From Endotrypanum monterogeii (lineage: Eukaryota; Euglenozoa; Kinetoplastea; Trypanosomatida; Trypanosomatidae), in NCBI GenBank assembly GCA_000333855.2, contig CM007317.1:901182-959312 (forward strand): a stretch of 58,131 nt of DNA, given 5' to 3'. Position numbers and translations under genes: made by a program. Below the pieces are notes generated by a model that was not told where the DNA came from, did not search any database, and was given only the letters and a program-made list of their open reading frames with translations. Shown in pieces: positions 33,295 to 42,960 of the stretch; within the stretch, counting starts at the first letter, position 1; every line of letters starts with the position of its first letter.

Positions 33295-33405
33295 AATAAT
33301 AGTGCTAAACATTTTTATTTACCCCTTACCTTCCCTCTTTTTTTTTCCGGAAACTGCTCTCTTTTTTACCTTTCTCTCCCCCACCCAAAGTCACGCACAA
33401 GAAAG
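31703..33405. other. 1.7-kb intergenic spacer
   Basis: I see no gene. It holds (TA)n at about 31832-31863, (CA)n at 33264-33289 and long C/T-rich stretches before the CoA-transferase gene. Confidence 0.75.
33355..33390 (+). promoter_or_regulatory. Polypyrimidine tract and trans-splice acceptor of the CoA-transferase gene
   Basis: A nearly pure pyrimidine run ends in AG at 33389-33390, only 15 bases upstream of the ATG at 33406. It predicts an unusually short untranslated leader apart from the spliced leader itself. Confidence 0.6.
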
Positions 33406-34875
33406 ATGTTGCGGCGAAGCTGCTTTCGTTTTGTGGGCCTCAACAAGGTCCAGACAATCGAGCAGGCCATCGCTGACATGAAGGACGGTATTTCCGTTGC
33501 AGTAGGTGGATTCGGTTGCAGTGGTGTGCCGGATGCTCTGATCCGGGCCATGTGCGATAAAGGCGTGAAGGATATGACCCTCTACACCGACTCTGCTGGC
33601 ATCGACGGTTTCGGTCTTGCTCGCCTCATAGAAAATAACCAGGTTCGCCGCATGTGCTGCTCCTATGTTGGGGTGAACAAAATCTTCACTAAACGCTACT
33701 TTGAGGGTGATGTTGAGCTCGAGTTCGTGCCACAGGGAACACTTGCGGAGCGCATGCGTGCCGGCGGTGCGGGTATCCCGGCTTTCTACACGGCGACCGG
33801 ATACGGCACGCAGTGCCAGACCGGAGGGCAAATCATTCGCTACGACAAGAATTGCATGCCGAGTGTAGTGTCGGAGCCAAAAGAGACGCGGCGGTTTGGG
33901 AATCGGTGGTATGTCCTGGAGCCGACGATCCGACCAGACTATGCCATCGTAAAGGCGCTGAAGGCTGACATGAGCGGTAACCTGGTGTTCCGGGGCACCG
34001 CGCGCAACTTCAACGTCCCCGCCGCTCAATGCGGGCGGCGGGTGATCGCAGAGGTGGAGCAGGTGGTGGAGAACGGTGAGATTCACCCGGACGACGTACA
34101 CTTGCCCGGTGTATACGTGCACCGTGTTGTGCGTGCGTCGTATGAAGTGCCGATCGAGAAGAGAACCGTCTCAGGCGGTAGCACAAAGGTGAGCAGCACC
34201 AACTGCGATGACGATCGCCAAAAGATTGCGCGGCGGGCAGCGCTGGAGTTCGCCAACGGGATGTATGTCAACTTGGGTATTGGCATCCCCACGGAGGCGT
34301 CGAATTATATCCCCGCCGGAGTCTCGGTGACCCTCCAATCTGAGAACGGCCTCTTGGGCATGGGTCCGTTTCCGACGCCGGACAAGGTGTGCGCTGACTG
34401 GATCAACGCCGGCAAACAAACGATTTCTTACTTGCCTGGTGCAGCGTGCTTCGACAGCGCGACATCTTTCGCAATGATTCGAGGTGGTCACATGAGCCTC
34501 ACAATGCTGGGGGCTCTTGAAGTTTCCGCCACCGGCGACCTTGCCAACTGGTGCATCCCGGGTAAGTTGGTGAAGGGCCCTGGTGGTGCAATGGACCTCG
34601 TTGCGAGTGGCTCTCGCGTGGTCGTGACGATGTCTCACTGTAACAAGAGTGGCGCCCCGAAGATTGTGGAGCGCTGCTCGCTACCTTCCACGGGTGTGAG
34701 TTGCGTCACGCGTATCATCACAGAAAAGGCCGTATTCGACGTGATCGACAAGCAGCTTGTCTTGAGGGAGGTGGCAGATGGTCTGACAGTGGACGATATC
34801 AAGGGGTGTACCGCTGCTCACTTCCACGTGGACAAGGTCAAGCCGATTGAGTATGCGGCCCCTATGTCGAGCTGA
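33406..34875 (+). CDS. SCOT: Succinyl-CoA:3-ketoacid / acetate:succinate CoA-transferase, mitochondrial
   Basis: This 489-residue class I CoA-transferase moves CoA between succinate and an acyl group. In trypanosomatids the mitochondrial enzyme acts as acetate:succinate CoA-transferase (ASCT), making acetate from acetyl-CoA and regenerating succinyl-CoA for substrate-level ATP synthesis. The N-terminus [14 protein letters not shown] is a short basic mitochondrial presequence. The alpha subunit-like half contains [16 protein letters not shown] near residue 30. The beta-like half contains [12 protein letters not shown], where Glu313 is the expected catalytic residue forming the glutamyl-CoA intermediate. 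The two halves are fused in one chain, joined around residues 255-270, as in eukaryotic SCOT. Length is normal. The C-terminus PMSS is not a glycosomal signal. Confidence 0.96.
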   Translation: MLRRSCFRFVGLNKVQTIEQAIADMKDGISVAVGGFGCSGVPDALIRAMCDKGVKDMTLYTDSAGIDGFGLARLIENNQVRRMCCSYVGVNKIFTKRYFEGDVELEFVPQGTLAERMRAGGAGIPAFYTATGYGTQCQTGGQIIRYDKNCMPSVVSEPKETRRFGNRWYVLEPTIRPDYAIVKALKADMSGNLVFRGTARNFNVPAAQCGRRVIAEVEQVVENGEIHPDDVHLPGVYVHRVVRASYEVPIEKRTVSGGSTKVSSTNCDDDRQKIARRAALEFANGMYVNLGIGIPTEASNYIPAGVSVTLQSENGLLGMGPFPTPDKVCADWINAGKQTISYLPGAACFDSATSFAMIRGGHMSLTMLGALEVSATGDLANWCIPGKLVKGPGGAMDLVASGSRVVVTMSHCNKSGAPKIVERCSLPSTGVSCVTRIITEKAVFDVIDKQLVLREVADGLTVDDIKGCTAAHFHVDKVKPIEYAAPMSS

Positions 34876-36334
34876 GCGTATGAGTGAAAGTATTTTTTGT
34901 TGTATAAGGTAGAATCATGAACCCGCTTGTTACCTATATCGATCTTAAACACACACACACACACACACACACATACAAACACACGCACATACACATGCAC
35001 ACATACACGCACACATTACTTTCTGATGATTGGGTGAGTGAGACGTGTGGAGTGTGTGTTCCAGAATGCCAAGGAGGGCTTCGCTAGTATCGCCATTTTT
35101 TGTACTCGTGCATCAGAGATTTCGAAGCTTTTTATTGTGCTTATTAATTTTCACCGAGAAATTTGAAATAACTGACAAAAGACAGACATGTTTATACATT
35201 AACCGGGGTGTGGTAGATGAGGGGTGGGTGGAGAGGGTGTCGGCGACGGGGATATAAATACGAGTGTGTGGATTGACGTGTGTACAATGCTTTATCTTCA
35301 AGTTTGAAAAAAAAAAAGTGCTCACCTTTTCCCCCTCTCCCTTTATTTCTTTCATCAATTTCGTGCGGAAGCGTGGGTGGCATCTAGACTTCTTCACTTT
35401 TTTCCATGTTTTTTTTTTATTGTTTCTGCTCGGCGCTTACCCTGGCTACTTACCTCCTCCTCCCCCTTCCCATACAGCCTTACTCGGTTGATACTTGGAA
35501 AAAAAAGCATGTTTCTGGAGACCATCCAATTTGTAGGCCATTTTTTTTTTTTCGCATTCCCCATTTTTTGTCTGACGTCGCACAGTCTTTTAAACGTACT
35601 ATTTTCTTCGTATTATGCCGACCAACGTGATATATATATATATATAGGCACATCCGTTGAGTATCTCAGATCCACATCATCGACTCTGAGAGAAAAATTT
35701 TTTTTTCAACTAAACGGTTGTCCTCCCCTCCCCGATCTCAATCCCAGTCTTCTTTGGCGACAGGACAGAACATCTTCAACTGTAGGGGCTGTTTTATATT
35801 GATCTCTGGGCTCTAATGACGGCCAGAATTGCCCTTTGGATTGTCTTTCTCTTAGGTTTGACCCGGCAGCAGCGCATACGCTATTTTTCTTTTTTTTTTA
35901 ACCGGTCGTCCTCCGCGGCCTGCTTCTCTCGATGTTGCTCATACATTGGTGCCGATTTGGCCCAAATGCGCATTACCCTTCCTTGGTAATATCCATAGTA
36001 TTTTGGCCAAGGGGAAAGAATCCCCCCTTCCTCTCCCCCCCGGGCGGGGGGGGGACGGTGACGTCTGCAGCAAGAAGTCGGTGGGGGTACTCTAAAGGGA
36101 AAAGAGATTTCTCAACTAGCTAAGCCAGTCCTAGCAATTCATAGTCCACGGGAATCCATTGTGCTACGCCTTGAGGCCACTGGATAGGGTCGTGGATGGT
36201 TATTCGCCGCGTCGAGCTCAAATTCAACCCCCTGCTGCAAACATCGCGATGAGATACCTTTTTGAGTTTCTCTCTCTCTCTCTATATATATATAGTTAGT
36301 ACATGTGTTTGTAGATACACCTTTGTGTGTGTGT

Positions 36335-36369
<35 letters not shown>

Positions 36370-37173
36370 CCGTCTGAGTGGATGTTGATCTTTTAAAAAT
36401 CTGTCGTTTTTTCTTCTCGCTTCTATTTTCTACTGAGATATGCCTCACCAAGGCGTGGGATGGTTGCGGGGACAGGGGCCAGGAGAAGGCGGTGGGAAGC
36501 GCGCCTCATCCTCCTCTCCCCCTACTTATTCACGAAAATAGGTGAGTCACAAAAAATGAAAAAAACATTATCAAACACCCAAAGCCGGGTGAGGAGACAA
36601 AAAAAAAGAACGATAACAAGCGTAGGAAAGGGGAAAAGATAGGAGGGCAGCGGCGTGTGCGAGTATCTTCGCTGGGCTGTTCCATACGCCACCTTCTTCG
36701 CAATGATGGCGTTGGATATATATGTTTATATATTTATTATCACTCTGCGAGTGTGTGCTTGTATGAAAAGAATGAGGATGCCGGCCATTCACAAGAGTAG
36801 CCTTCTATGCTGTTCACATTCTCGAAAATACAGAGAGAGAGGGGTTACCAAACAATAAGGTACCTGGGGGGGGGCACAGGACGCTACACGGCGTTCAGCT
36901 GGTTTCCCACTTCTATCTTCCCCCCCTCTCCTTCGGCTGCTCTTCCCAAACAGTGCCGAACATCTCTTTTATTTTCCCCGTTTTATTTATTTATTTGACG
37001 CGGCCTAGAAAGCAGTAGATCACGCACATGCGCCTGCAGAGGGAGTGCTTCACCGTGATTCATAACGTCTCTCCCTCCTTCGTTTATTTCAAGCTCCTTT
37101 GGCTTTGTCTGTTTCCGAGAGGGTATCTTTTTTTTTGTTAACCGTCGGTGATCCAGTGGTGAGTGGATTCGCA
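34876..37173. other. 2.3-kb intergenic spacer
   Basis: I see no gene. It contains (CA)n at 34946-34972 followed by a CA-rich stretch to about 35015, (TA)n at 35628-35646, a more complex island at about 35820-36255 that may be a decayed retroposon, and a CT/TA/TG microsatellite cluster at 36267-36366. Possible acceptors for the next gene are the AGs at 37092-37093 and 37155-37156. Confidence 0.75.
36018..36255 (+). mobile_element. Possible degenerate SIDER-type retroposon fragment
   Basis: This island is unlike the surrounding low-complexity spacer. It starts with a C-run/G-run inverted pair around CCCGGGCGGG (about 36034-36053), then GACGTCTGCAGCAAG and TCGGTGGGGGTACTC, and later TGCTACGCCTTGAGGCCACT followed by GGGTCGTGGATGG. 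From memory these words resemble parts of Leishmania SIDER2 elements, which sit mostly in 3' UTRs and can promote mRNA decay. I cannot align it here and see no clear poly(A) tail or target-site duplication, so this is tentative. If real, it lies in the 3' region of the CoA-transferase gene. Confidence 0.35.
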
Positions 37174-39717
37174 ATGATAAGCAGCGAACATAAAGAGGAC
37201 GTAGCATCTGGCACACCAGAGGAGGAAGGTCATCTGATGACAAGACCACCGCTGCAAATGACTGAGCTGGGAAAGGAAGTAGCTCCTGTAAAGGATCCCC
37301 CGTGTGAGGATATGCTGTCGGAGGGACCAGGCGATGTGAAAGAGGCGGAGACGTCTCCCTCTCTGCAACTAAGACGCGAAGCCAATGTACTGAGTTCACT
37401 GACGGCCCTGATGGATATACTGGATAGCGACCAAGGCAATGTGCACAATACGAGGCAACATGAAGTTGCTTTGCGCTCTCTACAAAAAATGTGCATGCGG
37501 GTTCCACAGCTCTCAAACGAACTCACTCGTCCGCAGCGCTTCCGACTGTACTGCCTGCTTCTTATTGAGGATAATGACTCCGTGCAGGGATCCACCGTGT
37601 CCGGCGATTTCGAGGACTGGTCGGTGTACAGGAAGCGAGCGTTGGAAGCTCACGTGCACGTGGCTAAGCAGGCCGTCGCTCTCTTTCGCGATGATCTTCA
37701 TATCTCCTCTGACGAACTCGCCGGTCTGTTTTATCGCCTGGGAGCTGAGACCGGATTTTATTTCAGTCCTGAAATGACGGAGATCATCCTGTGCATAACA
37801 TACGTAGTGGCGGGAAGTCGTCTCACGGAAAAGGACGTATTGCTGCGCGCACTTTTCCGAATGCTTTGTGTGCTACAAAAAGATTTTCTTGTCTCGGCAT
37901 CTTCTCATCTGTACGACTCTGCAACAGCGTCTCTGCTGCGACTCATGCTGCAGTTCTTCGATCCTCAGCTCGTCACCCACCTGGATCAACAGCAGGTGAA
38001 TATCGGCAAGTACTTGGTGGGGTGGTCGAGGCGCCTTCTGGTTCTGCATTCCGACTATGAAACGGCGCTGAAGGTCTTAGATTGGGTGTTTATCCTGGGT
38101 GACCCCGTCATGGTCCCCTTCGTTGCGCATGCCTACCTCATCACTTATCGCCAGACGCTTCTGAGCTTATGCACAAACGAGGGGTTGAATGAATATCTAG
38201 ACAAGATGAGGTTTACGCTGCCATCCTGCAAGGCAGACGCAGTTGACCCTAAGCTGGTAGACGGCCGCGCCACCGCGCCAACTCCTGTCTGGAGTGGAAA
38301 GTCGCTGCTTCAGAATGCCGATCTGCTCTACCGTGTTACCCCGTTGTCGACCCAACGCATGCTAGACTTCTGTCTCTACCCAGATGTCGGCGCCGTGAGC
38401 AGGACGCCAGAGGAACTCCAGCACTACTACGATAATTCACCATGCCTTCCGCTGGAGCGATCTGACATCGCAGCTGCGTTTGCAAAGTGTGAAGATGCGG
38501 GTAGTGGTAATAAAGGTGGGCGGCCCCAGCGCGAGTACATCATACTCGACTGTCGCTCTCAGGAGAGCTTCGACTACCTGCGTCTGCCAACGGCCGTCTT
38601 GGTGGGGGATGTGCTGGGTTTCCATCCTGAGGACCTCTCCGAGGCGATGCGGCGCCTCGAGTCCTGTCGCGGACACCCTCTCGCCATCTTCGGTACGGGT
38701 CGGCCAATCGTGGAAGAGATAAATTTGCTGAAGGTCTTTGCGCTTTATCTTGTCAACCGAAATGCTTTTCCGTTTGTGTGTGTGGTACCTGGCGGCCTCA
38801 AGACGACAATCCCACTGATCCACAATGACGCGATTCACATCACCATGAGCACTGCTGCTGCTGTATCGCTCCAACACGCAAGGAACAGGCAGAGTACCTC
38901 GCGGTTTGACTTGGGCCAGCAGGCATCGAACACGGCACACAGCATCTCCGCTGCTCTCCGCGGTGTGTCAGATTATCTTGCCCAGGTGGAGAAGACTGAG
39001 GTGAGACAGAAAGCTGAAGAGCTGGGCATGCGGGTCAAGGTGGGAGTCACAGCGGCCAAGTCCTGGGGACTGGGCTGGATGCAGCGCGTCAGCGAGAGTC
39101 TCGGCGATACGCGTGAGCATGCCTTGACTGTGCTATCTTCAGTGGCGAAGAAACATAGGACATCGCAGGCAGGAGCAACGATGGATAGCAGTTCAGCCCC
39201 CCCTGCTACCACTGCATCATCATCGAACCTCATCTTTTCCACTAGCGGCCAAGAGAGTATCCCAACAGCTACTGCTCATCCCGACGCTGCAATCTCAGCG
39301 CAGCCGGCACCTCATATTTTTTCGCTTGGCGACGACGGTGATGAGGAGGATTTAGATCTCATAACAGAAATTCCCGCCAGACCGGTACGCGGTGTTGTGG
39401 TGGCGGAATCAGTTACTGTGGCAGGCAAGATGGTATCCCCGGCGCCGGTCACGTCACCATTAGCGGCAGGCGACGCGAGTGCAGGACAGCCACATCCCCC
39501 AGCATCAACGATGACTAACTCCACAACGGCAACGACGAGGTCACCGGACCCGGTGGGCACTCCAACTTCTTCCGGTGCTCGGGGGGACCTGAGAACGAAT
39601 CCTGCAGCTTTTCCCTCACAGATTGCTGCGAGTATCGACGCCGAGTTCGATGAGCTTTTCGGTGACTTGGATGTGGGGAATCCGACGACGACGGGCACCG
39701 AAGCCTCTTCCCAGTGA
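37174..39717 (+). CDS. TBC domain plus rhodanese-like protein, TBC1D23-like
   Basis: This 847-residue protein has a TBC (Rab-GAP-like) domain at about residues 110-332, recognised by FFDPQLVTHLDQQ and VLDWVFILGDPVMVP. A rhodanese-like domain follows at about 423-550 (EYIILDCRSQESFDYLR, LAIFGTGRPIVEEIN, FPFVCVVPGGLK). This domain order, and the lack of a rhodanese active-site Cys (FGTGR in its place), match TBC1D23. In animals TBC1D23 tethers endosome-derived vesicles to trans-Golgi golgins and the WASH complex. I do not see the catalytic Arg and Gln finger motifs of active Rab-GAPs, so it is probably a scaffold. The C-terminal 250 residues are Ser/Thr/Ala-rich, with an acidic patch (DDGDEEDLDL) and a final acidic FDELFGDLD motif. 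The first ATG is 37174; the longer frame begins with TTG. The gene has two possible acceptors just upstream. Confidence 0.85.
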   Translation: MISSEHKEDVASGTPEEEGHLMTRPPLQMTELGKEVAPVKDPPCEDMLSEGPGDVKEAETSPSLQLRREANVLSSLTALMDILDSDQGNVHNTRQHEVALRSLQKMCMRVPQLSNELTRPQRFRLYCLLLIEDNDSVQGSTVSGDFEDWSVYRKRALEAHVHVAKQAVALFRDDLHISSDELAGLFYRLGAETGFYFSPEMTEIILCITYVVAGSRLTEKDVLLRALFRMLCVLQKDFLVSASSHLYDSATASLLRLMLQFFDPQLVTHLDQQQVNIGKYLVGWSRRLLVLHSDYETALKVLDWVFILGDPVMVPFVAHAYLITYRQTLLSLCTNEGLNEYLDKMRFTLPSCKADAVDPKLVDGRATAPTPVWSGKSLLQNADLLYRVTPLSTQRMLDFCLYPDVGAVSRTPEELQHYYDNSPCLPLERSDIAAAFAKCEDAGSGNKGGRPQREYIILDCRSQESFDYLRLPTAVLVGDVLGFHPEDLSEAMRRLESCRGHPLAIFGTGRPIVEEINLLKVFALYLVNRNAFPFVCVVPGGLKTTIPLIHNDAIHITMSTAAAVSLQHARNRQSTSRFDLGQQASNTAHSISAALRGVSDYLAQVEKTEVRQKAEELGMRVKVGVTAAKSWGLGWMQRVSESLGDTREHALTVLSSVAKKHRTSQAGATMDSSSAPPATTASSSNLIFSTSGQESIPTATAHPDAAISAQPAPHIFSLGDDGDEEDLDLITEIPARPVRGVVVAESVTVAGKMVSPAPVTSPLAAGDASAGQPHPPASTMTNSTTATTRSPDPVGTPTSSGARGDLRTNPAAFPSQIAASIDAEFDELFGDLDVGNPTTTGTEASSQ

Positions 39718-42394
39718 AAGTCAGCGTCTACGCAAGGGTCCGGACGACTTTGCGTGTGTACTGTTTCTTGGGAGCCCTTTATTTGTTCCCAATACGGCTT
39801 CGTTTCCGTTTGGGTACGGTGTTTGCTTGTAAAGAAATTATATATATTTATAAATCTTTAGTGGCGCTCAAACAAGTTTCCGCTAAAGCGCACAATAGTG
39901 AGCGGACTCTGAAGTTTACACGAAGCGGCACGCTGTTCTGATGATGCCGCTGTAGTGACACGCTCTCTTGCTGCGTTGCAGCCTCTACGTAAATGTTGTA
40001 CACACCTTGTCTGGAAGGAAGAAAGCTTTTTTGTCTCCCGTTCGCCACTCGTTACAGTCCCCGGAGTCGAAGAGGGTTCTGCCATACTCAAGGTACTCTG
40101 CGGTTCTACTGGAGCTCGATTTCATGTTACATTGAACAGTTCTCGATCATCTGGGCGACTCATGATTTGATCCGATGACGCCTCGGCGCAACCTGGGGCT
40201 TCTGAATGGTGTGACTACGGATGCACATGGAAAGTGTTTTGCTCTGAGCTCTGCTGTTTCCTGTGGGGGGTGGGATGTAAAGTATTGCTGGGCTGACCAC
40301 CTCCTGAGGCGATTGAGAAGAAAAAAAACCCTAAAGCTCGGCGTCGTGTTACGTAGGGCAGGATTAAAAAATAAAGGGGCCCACATTTATTAGGGTCGAT
40401 ACTTGGAGTATTCTGAAATGGAGAAGTCTTACAGTCGTCGATTGTTTGTTGGAAGTGTCTCGCAGACGTGTGCTTGAGCACATCTGCAGGGCTGTTCGGC
40501 CTCTTGAGGCTCTGTGCGCTTCCTTGGAGATATTTTTACCATTTCGTTTAGTTAGTATCAATTTTTTTTTTTCTGTTCCCCCTCCTCTAACTTCTCTCGC
40601 GGTAGTTCTAGCTTTCTTCAAGTTCCCTTTATTATTATTATTATTGCATTTTATCAGAAATAGCGAAGGCGGTGATATAAACACTCCGTTTCGGCTGCGT
40701 TTTGCCTCTTCACGAGGTGGAGGTGTTATCGTGCCAGGCGTTGGCAAAAATGTGGCGTGACTGAAGGGGAGAGGGGATGGTGGTAGCGATCATGAGAAGA
40801 CTCAGTGTACTGGAAGGTGGCCCTCCAAGGCTCACCGTTGGTAGGGGGCAGGAGTTGAGGATATCATGGTCTGGAGCTGCCTAGAAAAGCATAGTCAGCT
40901 CCCGCTTCAGCACTAGTAATGTTTTTTTTTTTCCCAGAAAGGTTTTGTTCCATCCTTGTTTTTCTTTTTCCTCTTTCGCCTCTGGGAAGAAGTGAAACGC
41001 CTCGCGCACACGTCTTGCCCATACCCTGGTCGCTTCCCTCTCACTATATTATCACGAACACTTCTGTATCCCGTGTCGTTTATGATGTGTGCGTGTATCT
41101 TGTTTTATTGACCTGCTACGTCTCATTTCTGTGTTTTTACCCCCTTTTTCGTATGATACAAGTCGATTGGAGAAGCGCCCATCTACCCTTTTTTACTGTG
41201 ATCACATTTCTTTATCCATACAGATCGCTTCAAATCTTTTTACACCGCGCACTGCCTTCAGTAAATTTAGTGTGTCTACTTATAAATACACACACACACA
41301 CGCACACATATATATATATATATATACGCATATATATACATATATATATTTCCCGGGGACGTTGGGATGTGGCTGGATACTGAGGTACAACGAAGCGGGA
41401 AATAATCGAAAGTCAAACAGCAGCGAATGCAGTGAACACATAAACGACGACAGAAGAAGAAAAAAAAAGAAGGTGTGCTGTAGTATGAAATTTTGAAACA
41501 CCCTTACCTCGAGGCAACGACTAGCCGAGACTCGAGAGAGTGCATGCAGGCGAAATCCTTTTACACGGGCTATAAAGCACACACACACACACACACATAC
41601 ACACATATGAGTGACAACGGCTACTAGCTCACCTAGAAGGTTTAAATGTGGGTACGATGGGGTAGGGTGTATCTCTTCTCATTTCGACAAAGGCGTGTTG
41701 GAAGACTGGGCGGGGTAAGATAGTATCACCAGCCAGGCGAATGTCGAGAGGCTACATGTCTCTAAGGCGTGTTCATATTTCCCCACCTTACCTCGTCAGG
41801 TGGAATCTGCAAACTGCATTTCTCTCGTTGTTTATTACGGTGGCGAAGAACGAGTCATGGCAGGTTTGGGGTATCGGAAGTCGCCATTTCACCTCTCCGT
41901 TTGTGCCCTGTTATATCGTTTGCGTGTCTGCTGGCGACATGAATACACTCAGCTTCTGAGGGACGCGGGGGGGGGGGATCCTTGCAATGAGCACTGCACT
42001 CTCTAGCTGTTTTCGACATGCTGTGTTGCACGAAGTAACCCCACGTCTCGTGTAGTGGTTTGGCTCCTCGTGCGCTGTTTACTGCGTTTCCGAATTTTTT
42101 TTTCCCGCTATACTTTCTCTTCATGACACCTCTCCATTATCGTATTTCTTACTTAATTGTTTTCTTAATATTATTGCAGGTTGGTCAAGTTTCTCAGCCA
42201 ACTCGAGTAAGAGATATATCTGCAATTAGGGACACAAACATATATTAACCTTCCCTTTTCCTTTTCTACAATCCCTACATACACACACACACACACACAC
42301 ACAGACAGACAGACAATATATATATATATCGCGTTTTTTTTGGGGGGGGGGCAAGACCTTGTGGACGCGGACGTCTTTTTTTTCCTACTTGTGT

Positions 42395-42432
<38 letters not shown>

Positions 42433-42960
42433 GATATATATTTCTTATACCCTCGACATTCTCTTCATTTTTTCATATCTTTTCCCAGTGTTTTTTTTTT
42501 ATGCTACATGACGTGAGGCCCTCCTCCTGTTTACACCCTCCGCAACCGTTCTGGTGTCCGCTCTACAGCGAGGATCGGTTATAGGAAACCTCTCAAGTTC
42601 ACAGCTATATATACACATACACACACACTCACAGACCCTCGATATATGTACAATTTCTTCTCTTTCTAGATCCCCGAGATAACGTAGAGCTGTGTCCTCA
42701 TGCTCCGCCGCTGTGCGCTGACATCATCGTTTCTCACTCGATCGTTTGAAAATACGAACATCTTTTATCGGTTGGGGGTGAGCGAGCACCCTCGAATTCT
42801 CTACACACATACCCATCTCATACACACAAGAACAACACCATCACTCACCAGAAAAAGTAAACGCTGCTGCTGAGGGTGTACTCGTTGCAGAGCACGAGTA
42901 GTAAGGCGGAAGGGGCAGAGTCTGAGTAAGGAACTCATATTCGCGTTGCTCAAGGGCGCT
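39718..42960. other. 3.2-kb intergenic spacer
   Basis: I see no gene. Microsatellites lie at 41287-41350 (CA/TA), 41578-41605 (CA/TA), 42284-42328 (CA then GACA then TA) and 42401-42430 (TA). Two more complex, less T-rich stretches, about 39960-40918 and 41500-42060, contain no sustained open frame. They may be decayed repeats or conserved UTR. Confidence 0.7.

Noticed and set aside
33391..34122. 243-codon antisense frame opposite the CoA-transferase gene
   Set aside because: It mirrors a highly conserved enzyme; long antisense frames are expected from the strong codon bias, and no gene is otherwise on the minus strand.
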